Source: CAWFYI01 sp963820105 (GTDB lineage: Bacteria; Patescibacteriota; Saccharimonadia; Saccharimonadales; UBA4665). Taken from it: DNA of 64,000 nt. The stretch is taken from NCBI GenBank assembly GCA_963820105.1, contig CAWFYI010000003.1, positions 33,434-97,433 of the forward strand, written 5' to 3'. The position numbers and the translations under genes were made by a program. The notes under the pieces are model-generated. The model was not told the origin of the DNA. It did no database searches and saw only the letters and a program-made list of their open reading frames with translations. Below, piece by piece: positions 36,627 to 45,274 of this stretch (positions within the stretch are counted from its first letter, which is position 1; each line of letters starts with the position of its first letter).

Positions 36627-36698
36627 ATACAACGGACGTGCATGGTTTACGACAATGACAGACAATGACTGGTTAACTCTTATGGTATTCTAATTATT

Positions 36699-36941
36699 AT
36701 GGAAGAGAAGACTATGGACATCAGGCCGGCACCGCCGGCTGATGCCGCCGCTAGCCATCCGGCCCCGGCTAAAGAAGTACCCACAGAAGCACTCAAAGAC
36801 GCGCCAAAGAACAAAGACAATCAGCCGGCTGTACCCAAACAGCGCGGCAGCAATGTCAGCCTGGCGATCGCGGCCACCGTTGTCATAGTCCTTAGCCTGG
36901 CAACCTTGGCAACCTATGCCTTCATAAAGACACGCAGCTAA
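36699..36941 (+). CDS. Small tail-anchored hypothetical protein
   Basis: An 80-residue protein: a Pro/Ala-rich N-terminal half, then a KQRGSN basic stretch and one membrane helix (about 52-73) near the C-terminus. No family recognised. TATTCT (36686-36691) ends 7 nt before the ATG. The 3' end, including the stop codon, lies in a perfect 17-bp tandem duplication. Confidence 0.6.
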   Translation: MEEKTMDIRPAPPADAAASHPAPAKEVPTEALKDAPKNKDNQPAVPKQRGSNVSLAIAATVVIVLSLATLATYAFIKTRS

Positions 36942-36957
36942 TAAAGACACGCAGCTA
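36924..36957 (+). repeat. Perfect 17-bp tandem duplication
   Basis: Positions 36924-36940 (ataaagacacgcagcta) are repeated exactly at 36941-36957. The stop codon of the small gene spans the junction. The second copy is out of frame and non-coding, as expected from a recent slippage or duplication event. Confidence 0.95.
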
Positions 36958-36980
36958 ACCCTTGCGCTACACTATAAGGC

Positions 36981-37538
36981 ATGTATGAACATGCGAACGG
37001 TCGTCTTCGGGAGCCGAGCGCCATCGGCGTGATTCCGACCGACACCGTCTATGGAGTCGTGGCGCGTGCTGGCGATAAGGAAGCTGTGAACCGTCTATAC
37101 GCGCTGAAAAAGCGCGACACTAAACCCGGAACGCTGATTGCCAACGACATCAGCCAGCTGGAAGGGCTGGGTCTGAAGCGCCGCTATCTTACAGCCGTTG
37201 AACAGTTCTGGCCCGGCGCCGTTAGCGTAGTCGTCCCCACGTCCGATCCGGCCCTTGAGTACCTGCACCGGGGAAAGATGAGTCTGGCCGTACGCGTTCC
37301 CAAGCATAAGGAGCTACAGGCCCTGCTTAAAAAAACCGGACCGCTTCTGACCAGCAGCGCCAATCACCCGGGCAAGCCCGTGGCAACCACCGTAGCCGAG
37401 GCCAAGCAATATTTCGGCGACCAGGTCGACTTCTACGCTGATGGCGGCGACTTATCCCGGCGTAAGCCGTCTACTGTCATACGCATCGTCGACGATGCCA
37501 TCGAAGTATTGCGCCCAGGCGCTGTCAAGCTTCCCTAA
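36981..37538 (+). CDS. tsaC: Threonylcarbamoyl-AMP synthase (YrdC/Sua5)
   Basis: A 185-residue YrdC-domain enzyme that makes threonylcarbamoyl-AMP for t6A37 of ANN-decoding tRNAs. It shows IPTDTVYGVVARAGDKEAVNRLYALKKR, the WPGAVSVVVP segment and LTSSANHPGKP, all standard. It lacks the Sua5 C-terminal domain. TACACT (36968-36973) ends 7 nt before the ATG. The three CAU tRNAs in this window include targets (Met, Ile) for t6A. Confidence 0.93.
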   Translation: MYEHANGRLREPSAIGVIPTDTVYGVVARAGDKEAVNRLYALKKRDTKPGTLIANDISQLEGLGLKRRYLTAVEQFWPGAVSVVVPTSDPALEYLHRGKMSLAVRVPKHKELQALLKKTGPLLTSSANHPGKPVATTVAEAKQYFGDQVDFYADGGDLSRRKPSTVIRIVDDAIEVLRPGAVKLP

Positions 37539-37714
37539 TAGTAGCAGTATAGTATCCGTGTAGTGTCATGCTACTGAATTGCGCCCTGACGTTATATGAT
37601 ATATTGAATAACTCAATCTGTTATGTATATGATATATCATATATCACGATATCACCAGGTCACATGAGGTATTTACTACGGTACCAGTCATAATAACAGT
37701 GCTACAATACAGCC
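37539..37714. other. Intergenic gap with palindromic element, copy 1
   Basis: A 176-bp gap without a gene. It contains an AT-rich segment (37591-37650) with the repeated 34-bp element at 37612-37645, and the TACAAT box of the next gene at 37703-37708. Confidence 0.6.
37612..37645 (-). repeat. 34-bp palindrome-based element, copy 1
   Basis: Read on the minus strand this matches 61175-61208 at 33 of 34 positions. It contains the 18-bp perfect palindrome TATATGATATATCATATA followed by NATAACAGATTGAG. A second AT-rich semi-palindromic stretch (37591-37610) flanks it, as in copy 2. Confidence 0.85.
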
Positions 37715-38047
37715 ATGCAATTTAATGAATATCAGAAAAAAGCGCTGACCACGGTTATATCGGATGGCAATGAGTTTAATGACCTGCTTCACTGGGTGTT
37801 GGGCATAAACGGCGAAGCCGGCGAAGTCGCAGAAAAGGTGAAAAAAATCATCCGCGACAAAGGCGGAAAAGTGTCGGCGGCCGACAAAAAGGAGCTTGGC
37901 AAAGAGATTGGCGACGTACTCTGGTACCTGGCAGTCTTTGCCCATCACTTAGGCATAAAGTTCGACGACGTGGCCGACGCCAACCTGAATAAACTGGCTG
38001 ATCGCCACAAACGCGGCGTCCTCGGCGGTGCCGGCGACAACCGCTAA
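37715..38047 (+). CDS. MazG-like NTP pyrophosphohydrolase
   Basis: A 110-residue all-alpha NTP-PPase. The metal-binding EEx12-28ExxD pattern is seen as GEAGEVAEKVKKI and KELGKEIGDVLWYLA. Single-domain members remove pyrophosphate from non-canonical or excess (d)NTPs. TACAAT (37703-37708) ends 6 nt before the ATG and there is no Shine-Dalgarno. Confidence 0.9.
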   Translation: MQFNEYQKKALTTVISDGNEFNDLLHWVLGINGEAGEVAEKVKKIIRDKGGKVSAADKKELGKEIGDVLWYLAVFAHHLGIKFDDVADANLNKLADRHKRGVLGGAGDNR

Positions 38048-38103
38048 GATGTACGAGATAGCCGCAGGCAAGACCTATGCCGAATCCGAATACGGCTGGA
38101 AAG

Positions 38104-38838
38104 CTAAAGATCGAATTCCATTATGAGGGCCTTGTGGTCCGAAACCAGTTCGTCTGACACCCTGAAGCTCCGCGTCTTCACGGCTTCGTTCACGAATATA
38201 TAATCGCAGACCGTGTTCATCGCGCTGAGCGGACTGTAGGTGCGTTTCAAACCGTTTTCCAGGGATAGGTTAGTGAGCTCTTCGTTGATCAGGGACAGCG
38301 ATTTGCTGGTAGGGGACAGGTTGAAATCGCCGCACAGAATGACAGGGCCTTTAAGTTTCCGGACCACGTCGGCTACTATACGCATCTGCCGCATGGTTTC
38401 GTCGTTGCCTTTCTTGGTACCGACGATGTGATATCCGTGGTGGTTCAGGATATTTAGCGTTTTGCCTTTGACCTTAACGGAGGATACTTGGAGGTTCCGT
38501 ATGTTGCCGCCGTCGCGTTCGACGTCGAAGTTATCTATATATTCCCGGTATGTGAAGATAGTTCCGGTCGAATCAAAAGGCGGCTTGCTTAAGGTGGCGT
38601 TGCCGTAGCTGAGCTTACGTTCCATATAACGCGCCGAATAGGTAGGGGACATAAACTTGTGACCCAGGCCAGCCTCATCTTTGATCTCGTCCAGCGTAGC
38701 GAAGAATTTATAACCCGACCGCCCCTGCATGTCGTTGACTTCCTGCATGCATACGAAATCCGGCTTTTCGGCCTTCAGGAAATCTATAATCTGCTGGCCC
38801 AGCTTTCCGCCCCATATGTTGGCCTGTATGATTTTCAC
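38104..38838 (-). CDS. Endonuclease/exonuclease/phosphatase family protein
   Basis: A 244-residue EEP-fold hydrolase: MKIIQANIWGGKLGQQI and FVCMQEVND (N and E of the metal site), LNHHGYHI, LCGDFNLSPTS (D and N) and the terminal SDHKALI (catalytic D-H). Substrate may be a nucleic acid, phosphoinositide-like or other phosphodiester; it cannot be decided. No signal peptide. It overlaps the upstream murC by 4 nt, so the two are co-transcribed. Confidence 0.87.
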   Translation of the reverse strand: MKIIQANIWGGKLGQQIIDFLKAEKPDFVCMQEVNDMQGRSGYKFFATLDEIKDEAGLGHKFMSPTYSARYMERKLSYGNATLSKPPFDSTGTIFTYREYIDNFDVERDGGNIRNLQVSSVKVKGKTLNILNHHGYHIVGTKKGNDETMRQMRIVADVVRKLKGPVILCGDFNLSPTSKSLSLINEELTNLSLENGLKRTYSPLSAMNTVCDYIFVNEAVKTRSFRVSDELVSDHKALIMEFDL

Positions 38839-40121
38839 GGTACGAACTCATTTCTTAGCCAATCGTCCAGGCTGCCGCCTCCGCCGCCGGCCATGCATAC
38901 CACCATGTCGCCGGCGTCCAGATGTTTTTGGATGGTCCTCTTCAATTCTGAGTCGCGTTCCATCGGCGCGGCTATGGAGGGGTCGTCTAAGCGCGAGATC
39001 AACTCGGTAGGTGTAATGACGCGTTGGTCAGGGTTCTCGCGCGCCAGGTAGCTGGGGATCCAGTACAGTTTGCCGGCTCCGTCGAAGCAGTCCTTGTAAT
39101 CGCCGGCGATGTAGTGCTGGCGCCTGTCGGTCAGCGGCTCGTAGACGATGATGAGTTTCTGTCCGGTCCGGGCCGCCATCTCGCTGGCAACGCTCATGGC
39201 GCCGCGGATCTTTTCCGGCGTATGCGCGTAGTCGCTGTATAGGTTGGGTATTATCTTTTCCATGCGCCTGGAGAGGCCCGGGAAGCGGTTGGCGGCTTCC
39301 AACAGTTTTGTGATAGGGATGTCTGCGGCGCGGTGCACGGCATTCACGGCCAGCCAGGCGTCCAGCCGGTTGTACGCGCCGAGCAGGGCAATCTTTCCGA
39401 CGTGCGGATCATCACTCCTGAGTATCTCCACGCCGCCCCCGGCCGCGAGCCCCAGATAACCGGCATCTTCTTCCCAAATGTACGTATGCTTGGACTGGGT
39501 GATGAACTCGCGGAAGGCCGCCTGGTAGTCCTCACGCGTAGGAAATATTTCGTGATGGTCCCAGCTAACGCCTGTGACCAGACTGATGGCCGGCTCGTAG
39601 GACAGGAAATTGCGGTCGAACTCGTCGGCTTCATAGACGAAGAATTTGCCCTTAGAGTCGTATTCCCCCATTTCGGCGAACGACGTCTTTGCCGGCAGAA
39701 GGTAGCTCACCGGATGGTTCAGCTGCTTGAAGAGCCAGGTGACCAGAGCCGTAGTAGTGGTTTTGCCGTGCGTGCCGGTTATGGCGATCATGCTTAAACT
39801 CTTTTCTTTGAGTATCCGGTTCAGCAGCTCGTCGCGTTTGGAGACCTTGATGCCCTGTCCGCGGCAGAAGAGCAGTTCCGGGTGGTCATCCGGCAGGGCG
39901 GAGCTATGAACGAACCAATCGATCGGGTGCTTGGCATGGACCCCGGCTATACCCTCATACGACTGTCCGACCCGAACGTCCTTGATACCGTGCTTTGCCA
40001 GATAGGTTAGGTACTGGGAATCCTGCTGATCGGAGCCGGAAACCTCGTAGCCGGCCTGTCTGGCCACCTGGGCGAGCGGACCTATGCCGGCGCCGCCTAT
40101 CCCCGAGAAGTAAACATGCAT
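38835..40121 (-). CDS. murC: UDP-N-acetylmuramate--L-alanine ligase (MurC/Mpl type)
   Basis: About 428 residues from the ATG at 40121. MHVYFSGIGGAGIGPLAQVARQAGYEVSGSD is the MurC N-terminal Rossmann domain; TGTHGKTTTTAL is the ATP loop; SDYAHTPEKIRGAM corresponds to the DDYAHxP motif. It adds L-Ala to UDP-MurNAc in peptidoglycan synthesis. The C-terminal domain is somewhat short and the D-to-S change in DDYAH recalls Mpl-type ligases, so Mpl is an alternative. A longer start at 40178 is possible, but TATAAT (40128-40133 on the complement) ends 6 nt before 40121 and would be inside it. Confidence 0.88.
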   Translation of the reverse strand: MHVYFSGIGGAGIGPLAQVARQAGYEVSGSDQQDSQYLTYLAKHGIKDVRVGQSYEGIAGVHAKHPIDWFVHSSALPDDHPELLFCRGQGIKVSKRDELLNRILKEKSLSMIAITGTHGKTTTTALVTWLFKQLNHPVSYLLPAKTSFAEMGEYDSKGKFFVYEADEFDRNFLSYEPAISLVTGVSWDHHEIFPTREDYQAAFREFITQSKHTYIWEEDAGYLGLAAGGGVEILRSDDPHVGKIALLGAYNRLDAWLAVNAVHRAADIPITKLLEAANRFPGLSRRMEKIIPNLYSDYAHTPEKIRGAMSVASEMAARTGQKLIIVYEPLTDRRQHYIAGDYKDCFDGAGKLYWIPSYLARENPDQRVITPTELISRLDDPSIAAPMERDSELKRTIQKHLDAGDMVVCMAGGGGGSLDDWLRNEFVP

Positions 40122-40127
40122 TCTTTC

Positions 40128-40133
40128 ATTATA
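40128..40133 (-). promoter_or_regulatory. -10 box (TATAAT) deciding the murC start
   Basis: Perfect TATAAT on the minus strand ending 6 nt before the ATG at 40121. A second, divergent TATAAT at 40160-40165 (+) serves the gene at 40177. Confidence 0.6.
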
Positions 40134-40176
40134 GAATATGCCCGCCGTTAAACGGCAGGTATAATCGAACATAAGC

Positions 40177-40788
40177 ATGTACGAACGACATCTTCACCGC
40201 CTATGGACCAGGATCCGCCGGATCGGACCGTGGTATTTCCTGGTTCTGGCGGTAGTTAGCACGGCCGTATGCGTATTCGCGCTGCGGGCCAACAACCAGC
40301 ACATGATCAAACTGCGCCAAGCCGTCTATGACGCCGACAAGAACAACACAGGCGTCCAGCAACCGCTGAAGGACCTGCAGTCCTACGTGACCACCCACAT
40401 GAATACGGACCTGAGCGCCGGCAATACGTCGGTCTATCCGCCTATACAGCTGCAATACACCTATAACCGGCTGGTGCAGCTCCAGCAGCAGCAACTCCAG
40501 CAGCAAAATACATCCGTGTACAGCGAGGCTCAGGCTCATTGCGAAGCGCTGAACCATACCGACTTCTCCGGGCATAACCGGGTACCTTGTATCGAACAGT
40601 ACGTAGAGAGCCACGGCGGCAAGCCGGCGCCCGCTATTCCTGAAGCGCTATACGAATTTTCTTTCGCCAGCCCTAAGTGGTCGCCCGACTTGGCCGGCTG
40701 GGCCATGGCAGTAGCCGGACTAAGCGGCCTGCTCTTCGCTATAACATTCGCGGCTGAGCGCTGGACCCGCCACCACCGAAACCGTTAG
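40177..40788 (+). CDS. Hypothetical protein with two membrane helices
   Basis: A 203-residue protein: basic N-terminus, helix 1 at about 18-36, a Gln-rich extracytoplasmic region (QLQQQQLQQQN, probably coiled coil, about 60-150) with two Cys, and helix 2 at about 172-192 before a basic tail. No family recognised. It could be a surface or division-associated protein. TATAAT (40160-40165) lies 11 nt before the ATG, divergent from murC. Confidence 0.65.
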   Translation: MYERHLHRLWTRIRRIGPWYFLVLAVVSTAVCVFALRANNQHMIKLRQAVYDADKNNTGVQQPLKDLQSYVTTHMNTDLSAGNTSVYPPIQLQYTYNRLVQLQQQQLQQQNTSVYSEAQAHCEALNHTDFSGHNRVPCIEQYVESHGGKPAPAIPEALYEFSFASPKWSPDLAGWAMAVAGLSGLLFAITFAAERWTRHHRNR

Positions 40789-40802
40789 GTTAGCTGAAAC
40801 CC

Positions 40803-41465
40803 CTAAGGGTTGGAAGAACCGGAGTTAGCTTTCTGAGCGTTGCTACCGCTGTTGGTGCTGGCGCTGCTGCTCTGGTCTACACACTTCTGACCGTTCGGAT
40901 TCTGCTTCTGGAAAGTCGAGACCGCCTTAGCTACTTGGCCGCCGTCCTGAAGGTTCTCCCAGAAGGTTACCTGGCTGCTGTTTATGACCATCTGATCGTA
41001 TGGCTCGTGCAGTTCGCAGCCCAACTTAACCAGAGTGACATTACTGCCCGAATTGCTGTTTGAGCCACTGGAAGAGTCTGACGAACCGCTATTAGCAGTC
41101 TGAAGATAGTAGATATTCGTTACTCTGAAGTACTTGTCATTCAGGCTCTTTATGTGTCCGAAGTAGACCTGCCCGGTGTTCAGGAAGATCGCCTGCAGCT
41201 TGTTCGTGTCTACGTATTTGCTCTCTGCCTTTACGTTGTTATTGCTGGAAAATAGCAGGACTATGACCGCCCCGATCAAGATTGCGATCACCGCCGCCAG
41301 CGCGACCGTGAGGGTGCGCATTAACTCGCCCCTTCGGGAGTCGCCACTCTTATGCTTACTGCTTGGGTTCTTGTTTTCACGCTGACTGGGACCGTTTCCA
41401 AGCGATGAATCTCGCGAAACCGGTGCAGAAGCAGGTGATTGCGCGTTGCGGTTAGAAAAATCCAT
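40803..41465 (-). CDS. Hypothetical single-span membrane protein
   Basis: A 220-residue protein with a polar N-terminus (about 1-48), one membrane helix (about 50-72), a beta-rich extracytoplasmic region (LQAIFLNTGQVYFGHIKSLNDKYFRVTNIYYL) and Ser/Gly/Asn-rich low-complexity stretches. The LQAIFLNTGQVYFGHI core recurs in CPR hypotheticals. Function unknown. GAGGAAACA precedes the ATG as a possible ribosome binding site. It converges with the gene at 40177, 15 nt between stops. Confidence 0.68.
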   Translation of the reverse strand: MDFSNRNAQSPASAPVSRDSSLGNGPSQRENKNPSSKHKSGDSRRGELMRTLTVALAAVIAILIGAVIVLLFSSNNNVKAESKYVDTNKLQAIFLNTGQVYFGHIKSLNDKYFRVTNIYYLQTANSGSSDSSSGSNSNSGSNVTLVKLGCELHEPYDQMVINSSQVTFWENLQDGGQVAKAVSTFQKQNPNGQKCVDQSSSASTNSGSNAQKANSGSSNP

Positions 41466-41574
41466 TGTTTCCTCTATTACACCTATCCATTATTTTTATG
41501 CTTACCGACCCAGTGTAATACAAGCGCCTTTGCTAAAGCAAGGTTAAGAATAGCGACCGATAAGGCACAGGGGC

Positions 41575-41604
41575 TTGACAAAAGAAAACCCACCAGAGTA
41601 TCTT
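41575..41604 (+). promoter_or_regulatory. Sigma70-like promoter of the 65-aa protein gene
   Basis: TTGACA (41575-41580), an 18-nt spacer and TATCTT (41599-41604). Expected start about 41611, giving a leader of about 32 nt that contains AGAGGGAG. Confidence 0.65.
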
Positions 41605-41642
41605 AGGGGTACGTTACTAATTGTTAAGAGAGGGAGACTTCA

Positions 41643-41840
41643 ATGGCATACAAGCACACTAACTCTAAAGGCGTTACTTATTACCTGAACTCCAAGGACG
41701 TCACACTCCGCGGCGGCAAGAAGCAGACTATCTACTACTTCAGCAAGGACAGCCGTCCTGAGGCTACAGATCTGCCATCAGGTATGGAAGTAAATGAAAA
41801 CCCGCGCAACGGTTTCCTGACCGTCAAGCGCTCCAAGTAA
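41643..41840 (+). CDS. Conserved 65-residue basic protein
   Basis: A compact basic protein with Tyr-rich strands: GVTYYLNSKDVTLRGGKKQ, then IYYFSKD and ENPRNGFLTVKR. I recall similar small proteins in CPR bacteria and some archaea but know no function. It has its own consensus promoter, a strong Shine-Dalgarno (AGAGGGAG, about 6 nt before the ATG) and a canonical terminator, so it is a monocistronic and probably highly expressed gene. Size, charge and expression signals suggest a nucleic-acid or ribosome-associated protein, which is speculation. Confidence 0.82.
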   Translation: MAYKHTNSKGVTYYLNSKDVTLRGGKKQTIYYFSKDSRPEATDLPSGMEVNENPRNGFLTVKRSK

Positions 41841-41864
41841 GTCTCGCCTTACTTACTTAGCACG

Positions 41865-41891
41865 CCCGGTCCTTCGTTGGACCGGGTTTTT
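41865..41891 (+). terminator. Strong intrinsic terminator
   Basis: CCCGGTCC (41865-41872) pairs perfectly with GGACCGGG (41879-41886) over a 6-nt loop, followed by TTTTT (41887-41891). It ends the 65-aa protein transcript just before the promoter of the ABC transporter genes. Confidence 0.92.
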
Positions 41892-41905
41892 GCTATAGTA
41901 GAGCA

Positions 41906-42667
41906 ATGCCCGAGATTATCCTAAAGGTGAAGAATCTCAAGAAACTGTACGACGGCAAGCCGGCCGTGGACGGTATTTCATTTGAAGTTAAAAAAGGCGA
42001 AGTGTTCGGCATACTCGGTCCTAACGGCGCTGGCAAGACCACCACGCTTGAAATGATCGAGACCCTGCGCGAGATCGACGGCGGACAAGCGACAGTCGCC
42101 GGCATCAACGTAGCCGAACAGCCCAATGTTATTAAACAGGTTATCGGCGTCCAGCCGCAGACGCCGGCTTTCCAAGACAAGCAGAAGCTGTCGGAAATTA
42201 TCGAGATGTTCGCGGCGGCTTACGGCGAGAAGGTCGATCCCAAGGAGTTCCTTGACGACGTACAGCTCGGCGACAAGGCCGGCAGTTTCCCCGAACAACT
42301 ATCCGGCGGCCAGCGCCAGCGCCTCAGCATCGCCACGGCTTTGGTGCACAGCCCGAAAGTTTTCTTTCTGGACGAGCCGACCACCGGGCTCGACCCCCAG
42401 GCCCGCCGCAACCTCTGGGAGCTGATCGAAGAAGTGCGCGACCGTGGCGTCACCATCATCCTGACCACGCATTACATGGAAGAAGCCGAACAGCTCTGCG
42501 ACCGCGTCGCAATTATGGATAATGGCAAGATTATAGCGCTCGACACGCCCAAGAAACTGGTAAAGCAATTGCTGGATCGCGGTTTCACCAAGAAGCAGGA
42601 GGTTGAACAGGCCGATCTCGAGGACGTCTTCATAGACTTGACGGGCAAGGGGCTGAAAGAAGGTTAG
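41906..42667 (+). CDS. ABC transporter ATP-binding protein
   Basis: A 253-residue ATPase of the DrrA/CcmA type. Walker A GPNGAGKTT (about 37-45), signature LSGGQRQR, Walker B VFFLDEPTTGLDP and the H-loop TTHY are all present. It powers export by the permease encoded 1 nt downstream. The cargo is unknown; relatives export drugs, lipids or polysaccharide. TATAGT (41894-41899) ends 6 nt before the ATG. Confidence 0.95.
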   Translation: MPEIILKVKNLKKLYDGKPAVDGISFEVKKGEVFGILGPNGAGKTTTLEMIETLREIDGGQATVAGINVAEQPNVIKQVIGVQPQTPAFQDKQKLSEIIEMFAAAYGEKVDPKEFLDDVQLGDKAGSFPEQLSGGQRQRLSIATALVHSPKVFFLDEPTTGLDPQARRNLWELIEEVRDRGVTIILTTHYMEEAEQLCDRVAIMDNGKIIALDTPKKLVKQLLDRGFTKKQEVEQADLEDVFIDLTGKGLKEG

Positions 42668-42668
42668 C

Positions 42669-43787
42669 ATGACTATCAGGCAGCAGCTGCGCACCGTAGC
42701 CGTCTTTACCAAGCTCAACACCCGCCGCTTTTTCCGCGACCGTCTGGCCCAGTTCTTCAGCATTTTATTTCCGCTCATATTCCTGTTCGTGTTCGGCAGT
42801 TTCAGCAGCGGCAACAACAACGTGTCTTTCAAAGTCGCTCTGCTTGACCAGTCCCAGACGGCGTTCTCCAAACAGTTCGTGACCCAGTTGGAATCAAGCA
42901 AATCATCTTTCAAGGTGCAGAAAGACATCACCGCCATGGCCGAAGCCAAGGACAAGATGAGCAAAAGCCAGATTGACGGCATCATAACCTTGCCGAAAGA
43001 TTTTGGTGCGGTGCAGCCGGGTCAAGCGTATCCATCCGGCCAACTGGGACTGCTTTACAACCAAAGCAGTTCGGGTACCGGCCAGACCATGACCTCGGTT
43101 CTGCAAGGTCTGTTTGACCAGATAAACAACAAGCTGGTCGGCGTCCATCCGCCGTTCACTGTCGCCGGCCGGACTCTCAATGCCAAGAGCCTGACCTCGT
43201 TCGACTACACCTTCGCCGGCCTGCTGGGGTTTTCAATCATCGGTCTCGGTATCTTCGGCCCGGTCAACGTCTTCCCGGAGCTTAAGAAGCAGGGCATCCT
43301 GCGCCGTCTGCACACTACGCCGCTTAGGACCTGGCAGTATTTCCTGGCGACGATGTTCAGCCAAGCAATAACCGGTATCATTGCCATCATCATACAGTTC
43401 GCGGTAGCTATCAAGGTGTTCCACCTCAAAGTCGACGGCAATTACCCTGAAATATTCTTGTTCACTATATTCAGTATTTTCATGATTCTGGGCATAGGTT
43501 TGGCAATCGGTGGCTGGGCCAAAAATGAGCGCCAGGCAGCTCCGCTCAGCAACATCGTGGTGTTCCCGATGCTATTCCTGTCTGGTACTTTCTTCCCGCG
43601 CTACCTGATGCCGCACTGGCTGCAGTCTGTCACCACCTATCTGCCGCTAACACCGGTGATCGATGGTCTGCGCCTGCTGACCACGGAAGGCAAGCATCTT
43701 ATCGACCTTGGCCCCCAGATCGGTCTGATGGCTGTCTGGTTCGTGCTTATTTACGCCGTAGCTTTCCGTGTCTTCCGCTGGGAATAA
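42669..43787 (+). CDS. ABC-2 type transporter permease
   Basis: A 372-residue permease: one helix near residues 33-50, a large extracytoplasmic domain (about 55-175), then five helices with the ABC-2 signature region ending FPMLFLSGTFFPRYLMP. It resembles DrrB/YhgE-type exporters. It starts 1 nt after the stop of the ATPase gene, so the pair forms one exporter operon. Substrate unknown. Confidence 0.92.
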   Translation: MTIRQQLRTVAVFTKLNTRRFFRDRLAQFFSILFPLIFLFVFGSFSSGNNNVSFKVALLDQSQTAFSKQFVTQLESSKSSFKVQKDITAMAEAKDKMSKSQIDGIITLPKDFGAVQPGQAYPSGQLGLLYNQSSSGTGQTMTSVLQGLFDQINNKLVGVHPPFTVAGRTLNAKSLTSFDYTFAGLLGFSIIGLGIFGPVNVFPELKKQGILRRLHTTPLRTWQYFLATMFSQAITGIIAIIIQFAVAIKVFHLKVDGNYPEIFLFTIFSIFMILGIGLAIGGWAKNERQAAPLSNIVVFPMLFLSGTFFPRYLMPHWLQSVTTYLPLTPVIDGLRLLTTEGKHLIDLGPQIGLMAVWFVLIYAVAFRVFRWE

Positions 43788-43939
43788 CATAACCACAAAG
43801 TACGAAACATTACAGACAACTCCCCTCACGCACCATAGAATGAATTATTAGCTGCTCACAAAGCCACAAATATTAAAGAATTATTAAATCATGTAACTTC
43901 TTAGCGCATAAATCATCTCCATGATATAATATTACGCCT

Positions 43940-44239
43940 ATGAAAGATATAATTGCTGGCGCAGAAGAGCTGAAAACTACCCCTGACGGTTCAGGCCCAG
44001 GACATCCGCTGTCTAGGGTCGAAGAAAACGGCACAGTGGGCCTGCTTATCGAAGAGGATGAGGTAGCCCAGCTCGACAGGCTCGACACCGCCAGAAAGCA
44101 CCTTATACTGACCCTGCGCGCTGTGCTGGCGGAGCGTATGGTCAACGCGCCCACAGAGGAGCTGGATGCCACCGACGCATTAAGGGCAGCCCGCAAAAGA
44201 GTGTTCGGTACCAGCAGGTTCGCACCATCAAATAATTAA
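43940..44239 (+). CDS. Small hypothetical protein
   Basis: A 99-residue soluble protein with no recognised family: an acidic N-terminal half (VGLLIEEDEVAQLDRLD), then helices with Arg/Ala (ATDALRAARKRVFG). TATAAT (43925-43930) ends 9 nt before the ATG. The 150-bp gap upstream is AT-rich and otherwise empty. Confidence 0.6.
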   Translation: MKDIIAGAEELKTTPDGSGPGHPLSRVEENGTVGLLIEEDEVAQLDRLDTARKHLILTLRAVLAERMVNAPTEELDATDALRAARKRVFGTSRFAPSNN

Positions 44240-44278
44240 CGCCCGGAATAGCTAGTCGGCATTTATAATTAAATCATT

Positions 44279-45274
44279 GTGAATAGCCTAGACTCGCTAC
44301 CGAAGCCTTTCTTCGTACTGGCACCGATGGACGACGTTACCGACACGGTATTCCGCCGCGTGGTGGCAGACTTAGCTGCGCCCGACCTGTACTTCACTGA
44401 ATTCGTGAATGTGGACGGCTTGCAAAGTCCGGGCAGGCCCAGGCTTTTGAAAAAGCTGCGTTTTACCGAGCTTGAACGGCCTCTAGTCGCCCAGATCTGG
44501 GGTAAAAACCCGGAAAATTTCTACAAAACCGCCCGCGAATTGGCAGACGGCACACTGGCGCGCGAACTCGGACTGCCGAAGGGCGTGAACTTCGCCGCGG
44601 TTGACCTGAACATGGGCTGTCCGGTGAAGGCCGTAGTCAAGGACGGGCTTTGCAGCGCGCTCATCAATGACCGCCCGCTGGCTGCGGAAATGATCGCAGC
44701 TACCAAAAAAGGCCTGGCAGGCAAACTGCCCCTGAGCGTAAAGACACGCACGGGTTTTAATGCTCCGGATATGACCTGGGTAGAGTTCCTGCTCAAGCAG
44801 GACCTATATATGTTGGCTATCCATGGTCGCACCAAGAAGCAGATGAGCGACATTCCGGCTGACTGGGAGTTCCTCGGCCAGGCCCGCGAACTGCGCGACC
44901 GTTTAGCGCCGGAAACGCTGATAATCGGCAACGGCGATGTGATGAACCGGCCCCAGGGCCTTGAATTGGCGAAAAAGCACGGACTTGACGGAATCATGAT
45001 CGGCCGCGGCGTGTTCCATGACCCATTCGCGTTCGCGGCGGCCAGCCCGTGGCCCGGCTTCACGCCGGAGCAAAAAATCAATCTGTATCGCAAGCACGTA
45101 CAGCTGTTCGCCAAAACGTGGCAGGGCCGCGAGCGCAACATCCAAACGCTCAACAAATTCTGCAAAATTTATATAAACAACTTCGACGGCGCCAAAGAAC
45201 TCCGCGAAAAACTCATGGCCGCCGGCAGCACAGAAGAACTCTTAGAAATCATGGACGGAGCAAAAATCTCCTAG
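44279..45274 (+). CDS. dus: tRNA-dihydrouridine synthase
   Basis: A 331-residue FMN-dependent TIM-barrel enzyme that reduces uridines in the tRNA D loop. It has LAPMDDVTDTVFRRVV at the N-terminus, the DLNMGCPVKAV motif with the catalytic Cys, KTRTGFN, HGRTKKQ and IGNGDVM. The start is GTG; TATAAT (44264-44269) ends 9 nt upstream. The last 4 nt overlap the convergent gene at 45271. Several D-arm uridines are available in the nearby tRNAs. Confidence 0.93.
   Translation: MNSLDSLPKPFFVLAPMDDVTDTVFRRVVADLAAPDLYFTEFVNVDGLQSPGRPRLLKKLRFTELERPLVAQIWGKNPENFYKTARELADGTLARELGLPKGVNFAAVDLNMGCPVKAVVKDGLCSALINDRPLAAEMIAATKKGLAGKLPLSVKTRTGFNAPDMTWVEFLLKQDLYMLAIHGRTKKQMSDIPADWEFLGQARELRDRLAPETLIIGNGDVMNRPQGLELAKKHGLDGIMIGRGVFHDPFAFAAASPWPGFTPEQKINLYRKHVQLFAKTWQGRERNIQTLNKFCKIYINNFDGAKELREKLMAAGSTEELLEIMDGAKIS

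Noticed and set aside
38049..38126. A 25-codon ORF after the MazG-like gene
   Set aside because: It has no ribosome binding site or -10 box of the usual type and overlaps the end of the convergent hydrolase gene.
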